Assembly (NCBI GenBank): GCA_964594075.1
Contig: CAZQKW010000001.1
Span: 77,020 to 141,019 of the forward strand
Direction: 5' to 3'
Source: CAZQKW01 sp964594075
GTDB lineage: Bacteria; Desulfobacterota; WTBG01; CAIYCZ01
DNA: 64,000 nucleotides
Shown here piece after piece: positions 1-8,759 of the stretch (its first letter is position 1; every line of letters begins with the position of its first letter). A program made the position numbers and the translations under genes. Under the pieces are notes generated by a model, which was given only the letters and a program-made list of their open reading frames with translations, did not search any database and was not told the DNA's origin.

Positions 1-219
1 AAAAAGACCTGTCGGGGCGGTGGCGGAAATCCTGTCTGCCCCATTCGGGAATGCTGTCACCAACAGGGAATTGAAGGATGCTGGCAGTGCGACCGGCGGG
101 AGACCTGCGCCACGCTGAAAATTCTTGAACCAGTGCATGGAGATGCCAACAGAAAAAATTTGCGAAATATCAAAAAACACGGTATTGAAAAATGGCATTC
201 AAAAAAACGCTGGTGGTAA
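1..219 (+). CDS. DUF3795 family protein, C-terminal part
   Basis: The frame is open from base 1 to the stop at 217-219 and encodes 72 residues; the start lies outside the window. It is Cys-rich in the DUF3795 pattern: a CRGGGGNPVCPIRECC block, then GCWQCDRRETC, then a HGDANR segment and a basic WW end. DUF3795 proteins are small, widespread in anaerobes, and thought to bind metal through these cysteines; the function is not known. Recognition rests on the motif order, which is clear, but only the C-terminal part is visible. Confidence 0.75.
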   Translation, partial: KKTCRGGGGNPVCPIRECCHQQGIEGCWQCDRRETCATLKILEPVHGDANRKNLRNIKKHGIEKWHSKKRWW

Positions 220-253
220 TATGCATGACGTAGTTGAAAATCGTTTCTTTTGC

Positions 254-259
254 TACAAT
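254..259 (+). promoter_or_regulatory. Possible extended -10 (TGCTACAAT)
   Basis: TACAAT preceded by TGC forms an extended -10 about 90 bases upstream of the carbonic-anhydrase-like gene. The TTGAAA at 234-239 is only 14 bases away, too close for a normal -35. Weak support. Confidence 0.25.
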
Positions 260-348
260 GTTCTCTGGTTTTCTGCTTGCCAGCACGGCACATACGCCAA
301 AGGCTGCAGCCACATTTTAATGATATGTTTATTTTGGAAGAGGTCTAT

Positions 349-906
349 ATGTTAAGAAAAAATGTCGCGGGCGATCTTCCTCAGATAGACACAACCGCAT
401 TTATTGATCCGTCAGCCGTCATTATTGGGAGGGTTAAAATTGGCGGCAATACCTATATCGGGCCCGGCGTGGTGATTAGAGCTGACCGGTTCTCAACGGT
501 TGACGAAATAACCAGAATAGAAATTGGTGCAAATTGTTGCGTTCAAGACACGGCAGTCCTCCATGCCCGCGCTGAAACATTTATAATCATACGCGATGAT
601 ACCAGCATAAGTCATGGCGCGATAATTCACGGTCCGACCACCATCGGCAAAAGATGTTTTGTGGGAGCGCGGTCAAATATCACACACTCCATGATAGGCG
701 ATAGTGTCTATATAAGAATCAATGCCGTCATTGAGAATGCTGCTCTGCCGAATGAAACATTTGTGCCTAATAGTGAAGTGATAGAAGGCCAAGAAATGAC
801 GATACCGCTGCGGAAAATTACTGCCAAAGAGAAAGAATTTTTAGAAAAGTGTATTCAGGAAAACAGGGAATTTGCCCTCAAGCATAAGTATTCGCTCACA
901 GATTGA
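349..906 (+). CDS. Gamma-carbonic anhydrase-like hexapeptide protein
   Basis: A protein of 185 residues with left-handed beta-helix hexapeptide repeats through residues ~15-140 and a charged C-terminal helix, the plan of gamma-class carbonic anhydrases. His72 (AVLHA), His89 and His94 (SHGAIIHG) have the spacing of the three metal ligands of the family, so a metal site is likely. The known family reaction is CO2/bicarbonate interconversion, but many homologues have no shown activity. The start is placed at ATG 349 because GAAGAGG precedes it and the longer frame from 250 adds 33 residues with no family character. It appears to stand alone. Confidence 0.8.
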   Translation: MLRKNVAGDLPQIDTTAFIDPSAVIIGRVKIGGNTYIGPGVVIRADRFSTVDEITRIEIGANCCVQDTAVLHARAETFIIIRDDTSISHGAIIHGPTTIGKRCFVGARSNITHSMIGDSVYIRINAVIENAALPNETFVPNSEVIEGQEMTIPLRKITAKEKEFLEKCIQENREFALKHKYSLTD

Positions 907-1130
907 CCGTTTAGTTTATTTCATGAAGCCAGCCTCTGAAGTCGTTCAGCACCGGAACGGTGAACAATACCGGTGGTGCGAGCTGCACGAACAATATACG
1001 TCGCTTGCGGTATGTAAAAGCCGCGAGCGGCATAAAAAACGCTGCCGCGAGTGTTTGTTTCTGTGGCGGCAACTGCCGCTGCCTTTCCTCGCAACCCAGG
1101 ATGGCCGCACCCGGCTCTGTAAACCGCACC

Positions 1131-1508
1131 ATGACTGATCAGTCGTTAGCCCGAATCTGCGCTGAAAAAATATTTACGGCTTTGAACTGCCGCGATCTTT
1201 CAGCTCTTGCCCCATTTTTGGCTGAAGACGCCGTCTTTGATTTCCCCGGAGCGGGCTGCATCAGCGGGAAGAATCGGATTCTGCTTTTTTTCAAAATACT
1301 GTTCAGAAAATATCCCCGGCTCACTTTTAGCGTTACCGATATCATCATAGAAGGCGAGCGGGCGTGTGCCGTATGGACCAATGAAGGAGAAAACGCGCAT
1401 GGCCGCGCTTACCGGAATCGTGGCATTACGTTTATGCGCATTGCAAACGGGCAGATCATATTTATAAGCGACTATTTTAAAGACACCTCATTTGTTGCAT
1501 CTGCCTGA
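1131..1508 (+). CDS. SnoaL/NTF2-like protein
   Basis: About 125 residues with the cystatin-like alpha+beta pattern of the SnoaL/NTF2 superfamily: an N-terminal helix, FLAEDAVFDFPG near residue 30, and a C-terminal sheet ending ITFMRIANGQIIFISDYFKD. Family members are ketosteroid-isomerase-fold enzymes or small-ligand binders; the substrate cannot be told. The frame continues upstream to 960, but that part is low-complexity Cys/Arg-rich and unlike the family, so ATG 1131 is preferred; ATG 1101 is the alternative. No clear Shine-Dalgarno is seen. The stop is 35 bases from the next gene, so co-transcription is likely. Confidence 0.65.
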   Translation: MTDQSLARICAEKIFTALNCRDLSALAPFLAEDAVFDFPGAGCISGKNRILLFFKILFRKYPRLTFSVTDIIIEGERACAVWTNEGENAHGRAYRNRGITFMRIANGQIIFISDYFKDTSFVASA

Positions 1509-1543
1509 GTGGCGTGCGGGGTTACGCGTATCAGGTTTCGATT

Positions 1544-2215
1544 ATGAATATAGTCGCATTTAACGGCAGTCCACGCAGAAAGGGAAATACGTCGCTTTTG
1601 TTGCATGAACTGCTCAGGGGTGCCCACGATGCCGGCGCTCAAACAGAAGAGATCATTGCAGAAAACCTCAATTTAAAATACTGCCGGGGGTGCCTGCGCT
1701 GCAACCGGTCGCAGCGCTGTTCCATACGGGACGATGACTGGCAGGTGCTGAGCCAAAAAATTATCGCTGCCGATGTCCTGGTGTTTGCCTCGCCTGTTTA
1801 TTTTCATCACCTCACGGCATCATTAAAAAAAATCCTTGATCGCTTTCGTTCCTTCATTCATGTCCAGATTACCGAAACCGGACTAAAGCACACGCCGTGG
1901 CATCTCTGGCAGAAACAGTTTGTCCTGGTACTGAGCCTTGGTTCATCAGTTGACGATGATGCCCGGCCGATTATAGACCTCTTCATGTTTCTCACCGCTA
2001 TGCTGGGGCCCGCTAATCGTCTCACCCCCATTGTTGCCACCCGGCTGGCCGTTATCAACCAGGTATTGATGACCAAAGACCAATTGCGTGCGCTTTATCC
2101 AAAATTGCAGTTGCCGGTTGCGTTGGCGGATGTGGATTATGAGCGAAACAAGATGCTGGTCCAACGGTGCTATCATCTTGGCCGGGAACTGGGGTTGGCT
2201 GGCTTTCATGACTAA
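1544..2215 (+). CDS. NADPH-dependent FMN reductase / iron-sulfur flavoprotein-like
   Basis: A 223-residue flavodoxin-fold protein. It opens with MNIVAFNGSPRRKGNTS, the phosphate-binding loop for FMN, and continues with a compact Cys cluster at residues ~47-60, CRGCLRCNRSQRC (CX2CX2CX5C), followed by DDDW. That spacing falls within the CX2CX2CX4-7C pattern of archaeal-type iron-sulfur flavoproteins, so a [4Fe-4S] cluster next to FMN is possible. SPVYFHHLTASLKKILDR is the usual second flavin-contact region. ATG 1544 is chosen over 1514 because the FMN motif then starts at the N-terminus and AGG lies 8-10 bases upstream. Likely role: cytosolic electron transfer; the partner is unknown. Confidence 0.75.
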   Translation: MNIVAFNGSPRRKGNTSLLLHELLRGAHDAGAQTEEIIAENLNLKYCRGCLRCNRSQRCSIRDDDWQVLSQKIIAADVLVFASPVYFHHLTASLKKILDRFRSFIHVQITETGLKHTPWHLWQKQFVLVLSLGSSVDDDARPIIDLFMFLTAMLGPANRLTPIVATRLAVINQVLMTKDQLRALYPKLQLPVALADVDYERNKMLVQRCYHLGRELGLAGFHD

Positions 2216-2250
2216 ATCGGATTCATCAGCCGATGGCCGGCTGCGCAAAG

Positions 2251-3675
2251 TCAAACATTCGTGTCAAAGGATACGCTGCTCGGCGGATTAAAAATCTGCT
2301 CTGCAGCGGCGGCAAGCTCGCTATCATGCGCGTGGTTTAATGTAAATACCCTGAAATGGACAATGCGGGCAGGGATGTATTTAAAAATTTCCTTAAGCGG
2401 CTCCGGTGAAGTTACGCCCGTAGAAGCATTATAGATGTTTATCCGTTTGTTGCCCTCTGCCATGGGGTTCAAGGGGCGGGGATCCTGCATGGCGATATCA
2501 ATGCGAAAATCTATCGTGCGAATATGCTGTGGCAGCCGTTCTCTTATAGCCTGTTCGAATTGTTCGGGCCTGGTAAATGCGATCATGCCGCGCATTGCCT
2601 GGTCAATGGTTAGTTCGGTCGCATAGGCCATTTTCCATTTTATGCGGCGTTCAATAATCTGTGCCCATTCTCGACCCAGATATTTCTTTCCGCCCTGGCC
2701 TTTACGTTTCCACTGCTCCACTTCCTGAAGCAAAAACCAGTCATTGAGCGACAGATACCGGTTAAGCGCGCGCAAGGGATTTACCGGGAAAATTATTTTC
2801 ATGGTCTGCTGGAAAATTTCCTGCATGTGGAAATCAATGGCCCGGGTGGTTCGGTGATAATAAACGTTGCTGTATAGACTCAGCCGCGCATTGAGAAACC
2901 GGGTCAATGCCGAGACGCCTGCCTGATGGAGTGTTAATCCCTGATCGCTGAAAAATGAGTAAAAAAGCAGACGGCGCATATCAACCATATCCAGCGAAAA
3001 GCCCGTCATGTACGCATCGCGCTGCACGTAATCAAGGTTATCAACAGTATAGATGCCGGAGAAAAGTTGCTGCAGAAATGTGAGCCAGCGGGGCTTGCGC
3101 ACGTCTGTTCTTTCCCCCTCCTGCGGTTTCTTTATTAAAAATGCAACGTCTTCGGGATTGATGCGTTCTTTACTCTCAAACGGGCCGTGGGGGCTGCGCC
3201 GAATATTTTTAATAATATCGCCCAGCTCTCTCCTAATAATCTCTTGCCCCAGAATTTCATGCGTCAGACGGTAGCGACTTAAGAAATGTTCGTCGAAAAA
3301 ATGGCCGTACGGACCATGGCCAATATCGTGCAGCAGTCCGGCGATTCGCAGCAGCTCTTCAATGAAATTGCATGAGGGAACCCCCGGGCAGACGGCGCAC
3401 AGGCTCTGATAAAGATGGCGGGCGAATTCTCCCGCCATATGCATGGTGCCCAGAGAATGCTGAAAACGGGTATGCTCGGCTGACGGGTACACCCAGCGGG
3501 CGCTTTGTAATTGATGGATGCGCCGCAGCCGCTGCATCCAGGGTGAATCAATCAGATCTCTTTCTGTTGCCTCAAGGGGGGCAGTGTTATGTGCAACCGT
3601 AAAGGGAATGTAATTATAAATAGGGTCAGCGATGAGGGCAATGCCCTTAAAGGGAAGATATGAAGATTTCTTCAT
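2251..3675 (-). CDS. HD-domain phosphohydrolase (dGTPase/SAMHD1-like)
   Basis: A 474-residue HD-superfamily protein. The metal-binding set is visible: His in TRFQHSLGTMH, the HD pair in GLLHDIGHGPYGHFFDE (around residue 115), and the distal Asp in VDNLDYVQRDAYMTG (around residue 220). This arrangement, and the HSLGT motif, match the dNTP triphosphohydrolase/SAMHD1 branch, which cleaves dNTPs to nucleoside and triphosphate. The C-terminal 200 residues are less conserved. The substrate is not proved by sequence. It converges with the upstream flavoprotein gene and heads a minus-strand stretch. Confidence 0.8.
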   Translation of the reverse strand: MKKSSYLPFKGIALIADPIYNYIPFTVAHNTAPLEATERDLIDSPWMQRLRRIHQLQSARWVYPSAEHTRFQHSLGTMHMAGEFARHLYQSLCAVCPGVPSCNFIEELLRIAGLLHDIGHGPYGHFFDEHFLSRYRLTHEILGQEIIRRELGDIIKNIRRSPHGPFESKERINPEDVAFLIKKPQEGERTDVRKPRWLTFLQQLFSGIYTVDNLDYVQRDAYMTGFSLDMVDMRRLLFYSFFSDQGLTLHQAGVSALTRFLNARLSLYSNVYYHRTTRAIDFHMQEIFQQTMKIIFPVNPLRALNRYLSLNDWFLLQEVEQWKRKGQGGKKYLGREWAQIIERRIKWKMAYATELTIDQAMRGMIAFTRPEQFEQAIRERLPQHIRTIDFRIDIAMQDPRPLNPMAEGNKRINIYNASTGVTSPEPLKEIFKYIPARIVHFRVFTLNHAHDSELAAAAEQIFNPPSSVSFDTNV

Positions 3676-3693
3676 GGAGTGACAAGGCCGTAG

Positions 3694-3903
3694 TTACATA
3701 CCCGTTTTTTTTAACACCTTTAACCTGTTTTCCATGCGCGTGGCGAGATTTTTCAACTCAACCTGGAGCGCGCCAAGACTTTCGGCAGGCTTTTTGAGCA
3801 CTTTCTCTAGCTCTTCCTTCCAGAATTGGACCACAGAACGCTCTCTTTCAGCAAGCTCCTTTTCAACCCGTTTGCGCATTTCCTCAACAAATGCTTTGTC
3901 CAT
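3694..3903 (-). CDS. Small coiled-coil protein, unknown function
   Basis: A 69-residue, very charged, helix-only protein (MRKRVEKELAERE, then KEELEKVLKKPAESLG) predicted as a coiled coil. An excellent AAGGGAG ribosome site stands just before the ATG, which supports it as a real gene. It lies 18 bases upstream of the HD-domain gene on the same strand, so the two are probably co-transcribed. No family is recognised. Confidence 0.6.
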   Translation of the reverse strand: MDKAFVEEMRKRVEKELAERERSVVQFWKEELEKVLKKPAESLGALQVELKNLATRMENRLKVLKKTGM

Positions 3904-3977
3904 AGAACTCCCTTTGGCAAACCATAAATTCAGAACAAATGCAAAATTTTTGGGGGTTATGATTTCGGGATTAGATT

Positions 3978-4460
3978 TTACCTTTTGTAGCCAATCTTTC
4001 TTAAAAACTCCTTGCGCTGTTCCTTGTCGGGTGCTGATTCTACCCCTTTTGGTGAAAATCCATCAATGACGCCCAGAATGCCGCATCCCTGGTTTGTCCG
4101 CGCCACAAGCACCTCAACGGGATTTGCTGTCGCGCAATATATCGAGCAGACTTCAGGACACTGTTTGATGCTGTTCAGAACATTAATGGGATAGGCATCG
4201 CGCACCACCAGCGCAAAGATGTGACCGGCGGCAAGGTTCTGGCAATTACTGATAGCAGCCTGAATCAGTGCTTCGTCATTGCCGTCATACCGAATCAGAC
4301 AAGGGCCGGATGCTTCGCAGAACGCAATACCAAACTTCGCCCCGGGGACAGAAGTGACCATAATTTCATAAATATCTTCCACGGTTTTGATAAAATGAGT
4401 CTGCCCTACGATAATATTGGCGCCCTCAGGGAACTCAAGTTTTATGGATAGAATTTCCAT
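3978..4460 (-). CDS. Adenosine-specific kinase family protein (PF04008-like)
   Basis: A 160-residue protein starting MEILSIKLEFPEGANII, with GQTHFIKTVEDIYE, GIAFCEASGPCLIRYDGND, and a C-terminal CGILGVIDGFSPKGVE. This is the conserved pattern of the PF04008 family found in archaea and anaerobic bacteria, named from an archaeal structure with adenosine-related ligand binding. The physiological role is poorly known. The start is fixed by GGGAGGAGAG directly upstream of ATG 4458-4460; the upstream in-frame extension of 15 residues is rejected. Confidence 0.8.
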   Translation of the reverse strand: MEILSIKLEFPEGANIIVGQTHFIKTVEDIYEIMVTSVPGAKFGIAFCEASGPCLIRYDGNDEALIQAAISNCQNLAAGHIFALVVRDAYPINVLNSIKQCPEVCSIYCATANPVEVLVARTNQGCGILGVIDGFSPKGVESAPDKEQRKEFLRKIGYKR

Positions 4461-4608
4461 ACTCTCCTCCCGCGATATTATCTTGTATTGTAAATAATTA
4501 AGCACAGAACACGCTGAAAAATCCTCTGCTACATTCTGGGCACTTCGGCGGGTTCAGTCGAGTTATGCCAGGCTTTTTTCTGATGATAAAAATGTCCGGT
4601 GTGCTTTT

Positions 4609-5322
4609 TTATCCAATACCTCTCCTGCGAAACCGCCAGTGCCTGCGCAGTGGCAGGCCAACCTCCTTTTTTTCTTCAGGATAAAATACAAAAATTTCGT
4701 TAGCAATGTCCTGTTCTAAGGCAATCTGGGTGTTTTCATGCTGCAGGACAAATGATGGCGACTTCTGGTGAACTTTAATGTAGGAGCCGGGCATAATACC
4801 AAAATGGCAGAGTTTATGAATGCGCGAATTAGATTTGGTGTTTATATAGCACACTTTCACGCGTTCCCCCACCGGCACCCTGCTCAGGGGAACAATGGCG
4901 CTGGTTACCGTTTCACGCGCCTGGCGGCAGCATTTGCCTTCGGGAATCTTCAGGCCGTGCGGGCATTCTGAAGGATGTCCCAACAGCGTGCAGATGCTGT
5001 CCACAATTTCTGGAGCCAGGATGTGCTCAAATTCACATGCCCCTTGTTCCATTTCCTTGAGCTGCATGCCCAGCACATCTGCAAGCAGCCTCTCAGCCAG
5101 CCGGTGGCACCGAACAATCTGCTTGGCCTGATCACGCCCCTGCGGCGTCAATTCAATTTTATCACCGTGAAGCTGGATCAATTGCTGCTCTGTTAATTGC
5201 CGGATAATATCATCATTAAATGTTACGTCTACCAAATCTTGTAACCGCTCAAGGCTCAGGTTATTCTCCTCGGCAAGATACCAAAGCGCTTCCATGTATT
5301 CATCTAAAGCTTTTTTTTCCAT
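4609..5322 (-). CDS. DtxR-family metalloregulator with C-terminal FeoA domain
   Basis: A 237-residue DtxR/MntR-type repressor. The N-terminal winged helix (residues 1-60) is followed by the dimerisation and metal-binding domain with HRLAERLL, then CEFEHILAPEI carrying the Cys-x2-Glu-His metal ligands as in DtxR rather than MntR. Residues ~150-215 form an SH3-like FeoA domain (VPVGERVKVCYI to ALEQDIANEIFV). The gene sits 10 bases behind feoB on the same strand, so it probably represses its own iron-uptake operon when Fe(II) is plentiful. No separate feoA is present; the fused domain may substitute as a FeoB regulator, which is inference. Confidence 0.85.
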   Translation of the reverse strand: MEKKALDEYMEALWYLAEENNLSLERLQDLVDVTFNDDIIRQLTEQQLIQLHGDKIELTPQGRDQAKQIVRCHRLAERLLADVLGMQLKEMEQGACEFEHILAPEIVDSICTLLGHPSECPHGLKIPEGKCCRQARETVTSAIVPLSRVPVGERVKVCYINTKSNSRIHKLCHFGIMPGSYIKVHQKSPSFVLQHENTQIALEQDIANEIFVFYPEEKKEVGLPLRRHWRFRRRGIG

Positions 5323-5332
5323 GCAGCAACCT

Positions 5333-7273
5333 TTAAAACACTATGCGCAAGATAACATTTAACATGCCTCCTATAATAACAGAAACCAACATAATTACAA
5401 GCAGCATCAATAGTGCGCTTCTGGTGCCCAGCTCCTTAACCATCGCCATGATATTTGCGAAACAGGGAAAAAAGCAGGTAAGTACAATAATGCCGACCGT
5501 TGCCTGAACATAATCAAGCTGCCGCTGTTGCGCCAGATTCAGCAGAATAACCGCGCCTGCTTCCTTCCGGGAGAGGCTCAGTAAAAAAGCATCAACGACC
5601 TGTACCGGCAGATTGAGGAATGATACCAGGACGGGGAAAACCCCCAGTTTTATTATGTTCAGCAGGTGTAATTTGTCCATGACAAACAGCATGGCGGCGC
5701 CCACCATAAACAGCGGCACTGCTTCTATAAGAAACCACTTCACGCGAAAATAAGTTTTCAAAATAAGGTTTTTCATCAGGGGCACACGAATGGGCGGAAT
5801 TTCTAAAATAAAATCACTCACACCGTCCTGCTTCAGGAGTTTATTGAGCAACAGTCCGACCACAATTTCCATAAGAACCAGTATCCCGAAAACCAGCAAA
5901 AAGGTACTGAATGGGAAAAGCGTGAGGATCGCCAAATTAACGCCAATCAAAGGTGAACAGGGAATTGCAAACGCAATGAGAAAGACTGCTATATAGCGTT
6001 CTTTTCGGGAATCGAGGATTTTTGTGGCAAGTGTTGCCATGGTCTTGCAGCCGAAGCCAAGAATTATCGGCAACACAGCCCGACCGCTTAGGCCCAGCCG
6101 TTGAAACACCCGATTACTTAAAACGCACAGATTGGCGATATAGCCGATATCTTCCAAAACATTCAATATGAGAAAAAATATGACCAGAACGGGCAGCACC
6201 GTTCCCATAGCGTTGGCAAAGCCGGTTGTGAGAATTCCATAATGACCAACCAGAAAAGCCCGCCCGTCATCCCAGGGAATCATACTGCCGATGGCGCCGT
6301 TAATCGGCATAAAGATTTTTTGTTCAAGAAATGCCGCAAGTATTCCGGTTCCGACTTTTCCCACCAGGATATAGGTGCCGTACACAATGACAGACAGAAT
6401 TATCCATCCCCAGAACGGGTGGCGGCACAGCGCGCCGATGAATTCCCCGGTTCTACCTGTGAAGCGCTGCCGACCTTCAGTTATAGCTTGGGAGATCTTT
6501 TCGGCCCACGCGGCACGTTTTTCAAAAACCATGCGTGCCAGCGGCTTCTGCGTGGCGCGCTGCATTTTTTCAATTATATGTTCAATCTTATTTGCGATCT
6601 CATCGCCGTGCTGTGCTCGTATATACTGTTGTATAAGGGGGTCCTTCTGTATGAGCAGCAGCAGAATAGCATCGGCAGGCGTTGCCGGCGGCGGAAAGCA
6701 GGCAGCAATATCCCGCAGCCCTTTTTCTATAAAGGCTTTATACTGGATTTTTTTCTGCACCAGACCAGCTTCAGGAATTTGCCTGATGAGCTGCTTTATG
6801 CCGCGTCCCTCGCTGGCAACCGTCTCTACGACAGGAACACCCAGCAGCTTTTCCAGCTTTTCGCGGTTGATATACACGCCCTTCTGGCGCGCTTCGTCTA
6901 TTAAATTCAGGCAGATGACAACCGGGATATCCAGTTCAAAGATTTGGCACGCGAGTAGCAACGAGCGCTTGATATTCGTACTGTCAAGGCAGAGAATAAT
7001 CAGCTCCGGATGCTCCCGCACCAGGATTTCGCGGGTGATTAAACCGTCCTCTGATTGCATATCAAGAGAGATGATGCCCGGCGTGTCAATAACTTCAAAT
7101 TTATTGCCACCGATCGTAATTTCGGCTCGGGACACGGTTATGGTGGTATGAGGAAAATTAGCAACCAGAGAATAGGAACGCGTGAGCTGGTTAAAAAGGG
7201 CGCTTTTCCCCACATTAGGATTGCCGACAATGGCAACCTTGTTTTTATGCAGATTTGGTTTGGCGATTGACAA
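5333..7273 (-). CDS. feoB: Ferrous iron transporter FeoB, divergent
   Basis: A 646-residue FeoB: an N-terminal cytosolic GTPase (G1 GNPNVGKS, G3 DTPG, G4 NLID), a helical spacer, and about ten membrane segments with two Gate domains. It moves Fe(II) across the inner membrane. It is shorter than the ~770-residue E. coli protein. The gate Cys motifs are altered: GFGCKTMAT stands where GFGCNVPAI is usual, and the second is FFPCFANIMAM, so transport properties may differ. The DtxR-FeoA gene follows within 10 bases. It is transcribed divergently from the GGDEF gene across a 148-base gap. Confidence 0.88.
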   Translation of the reverse strand: MSIAKPNLHKNKVAIVGNPNVGKSALFNQLTRSYSLVANFPHTTITVSRAEITIGGNKFEVIDTPGIISLDMQSEDGLITREILVREHPELIILCLDSTNIKRSLLLACQIFELDIPVVICLNLIDEARQKGVYINREKLEKLLGVPVVETVASEGRGIKQLIRQIPEAGLVQKKIQYKAFIEKGLRDIAACFPPPATPADAILLLLIQKDPLIQQYIRAQHGDEIANKIEHIIEKMQRATQKPLARMVFEKRAAWAEKISQAITEGRQRFTGRTGEFIGALCRHPFWGWIILSVIVYGTYILVGKVGTGILAAFLEQKIFMPINGAIGSMIPWDDGRAFLVGHYGILTTGFANAMGTVLPVLVIFFLILNVLEDIGYIANLCVLSNRVFQRLGLSGRAVLPIILGFGCKTMATLATKILDSRKERYIAVFLIAFAIPCSPLIGVNLAILTLFPFSTFLLVFGILVLMEIVVGLLLNKLLKQDGVSDFILEIPPIRVPLMKNLILKTYFRVKWFLIEAVPLFMVGAAMLFVMDKLHLLNIIKLGVFPVLVSFLNLPVQVVDAFLLSLSRKEAGAVILLNLAQQRQLDYVQATVGIIVLTCFFPCFANIMAMVKELGTRSALLMLLVIMLVSVIIGGMLNVILRIVF

Positions 7274-7421
7274 TTTTTCTGATACCTTTATAGTTGATGG
7301 CGGCGCGATGAACTGGAATAGCGAATTTCACAATTACGTATTATTTTTTAAGCAGGGGGAACATCTAACCTTTTTACCACACAGTGTCCTCAATAAATCA
7401 AAATAGTTATAATGAGTCAAC

Positions 7422-8759
7422 ATGATAAAACTAACCATCGCAAAAAAATTGCTTGCCGCATACTTGCTCATGGCTTTATTGACCATCATGATCGGCGCGT
7501 ATGCCCTTTTCAGCCTGCAGCATTTAAATGATCTCGCCTATTCCATTGTAAAAGAAGATTTTCTTATCATTTATCAGACCCGTCAGGTTATAGATAATCT
7601 TCTGGCTCAAGAACGAAGCGAAAAAAAATTTATTATTCTGCAGGATAGCGCTCTTGAAGAATTATTCTGGTCGCGCAGCGCAGCAGTCAAGGAGGGCATC
7701 GCCAAGCTTGAAAAGGTTGATTTCCCCGGCATAATCAACCTGCTGACGCAGGTTAAGCAGTTGCATAAAGAGTGCGAGGATATTTTTCAACGCGAAGTTG
7801 CTTCTATTAAAGCAGGCCAGGCAGCAGATGCTCAGCGCCTTTCAGAACACAGCATGAAGGAAAAAACCGAGGCGGTCATGACGCTGGTGAGCGGCCTGCA
7901 GAAAAAAGCGGAAATTGATGTCGATCAGAAAATGAAGCTCATCCGGAGTCGCGGCATAAAAGCATCAAGCGTTACGCTCATCTTATTTCTTATAAGTCTG
8001 TGCGGCGGTATTGCGCTTGCCTTGTTCATCACCTATAATATTACCCGTCCCCTGAAAAAGCTCAAAAAGGCAACGGGATTTATTGCAAATGGCAATTTTG
8101 ATTTCGATGATTTAAAAATAAGCTATAAAGACGAAATCGGGGAACTGGCGCGGCGGTTCAGAATTATGGCTAATCGCCTTAAAGTGCTCGAGCAGCTTTG
8201 TCTTGATGCCAGCCCGCTGACGCGACTGCCGGGCAATATCGCCATTGAGCGGCAGATTGAGCAGCGCCGGGCTGAAAAAAAGCCGTTTTCCCTGTGCCAT
8301 GCAGATCTTGACAATTTCAAGCCGTTTGCAGATAAATATGGCTATGCATGGGCAAGCGAGGTCATAAAGGAGGTGGCTGATATACTGACAGGCGCACTTA
8401 GAACGTCAGGGACGGACAGTGATTTTATTGGCCACATTGGCGGCGATGACTTTATCATCGTGACCGAGCCGGCACGGGCAGAACAGCTCTGTCAACAGGT
8501 GATTACCGAATTTGACCAGCGCATACTCAAGTTCTATGAAGAACAGGATCGCGAGAAAGGTTTCATTATTGGCAAAGACCGGCGGGGACATGAACAAACT
8601 TTTCCTCTGATGACCATTTCCATAGGCATCGTCACCGATGATGGCTCGCGCTTCGAAAGCCCTCTGGAGATGGCGCGGGCTGCTGCCGACCTGAAAGAGC
8701 ATGCAAAGACCCAGCCGATCAGCAATTATGTTAAACAAGAAGATGTGCATCAACACTGA
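7422..8759 (+). CDS. Membrane HAMP-GGDEF diguanylate cyclase-like protein
   Basis: A 445-residue sensor: TM1 at residues 10-32, a ~150-residue helical periplasmic domain like four-helix-bundle receptors, TM2 near 185-208, a HAMP linker with ITRPLKKLKKATGF, and a GGDEF domain from ~255. The signature is GGDDF, a tolerated variant, and the DLDNFKPFADKYG region keeps the metal-binding Asp. It probably makes cyclic-di-GMP in response to an envelope signal. No RxxD inhibitory site precedes GGDDF at the expected distance. TATAAT at 7408-7413 lies only 9 bases before the ATG. The stop overlaps the following lipoprotein gene. Confidence 0.82.
   Translation: MIKLTIAKKLLAAYLLMALLTIMIGAYALFSLQHLNDLAYSIVKEDFLIIYQTRQVIDNLLAQERSEKKFIILQDSALEELFWSRSAAVKEGIAKLEKVDFPGIINLLTQVKQLHKECEDIFQREVASIKAGQAADAQRLSEHSMKEKTEAVMTLVSGLQKKAEIDVDQKMKLIRSRGIKASSVTLILFLISLCGGIALALFITYNITRPLKKLKKATGFIANGNFDFDDLKISYKDEIGELARRFRIMANRLKVLEQLCLDASPLTRLPGNIAIERQIEQRRAEKKPFSLCHADLDNFKPFADKYGYAWASEVIKEVADILTGALRTSGTDSDFIGHIGGDDFIIVTEPARAEQLCQQVITEFDQRILKFYEEQDREKGFIIGKDRRGHEQTFPLMTISIGIVTDDGSRFESPLEMARAAADLKEHAKTQPISNYVKQEDVHQH

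Noticed and set aside
960..1130. N-terminal extension of the SnoaL-like protein
   Set aside because: It is Cys/Arg-rich, lacks family similarity and lies in a region with no ribosome site; the domain begins naturally at 1131.
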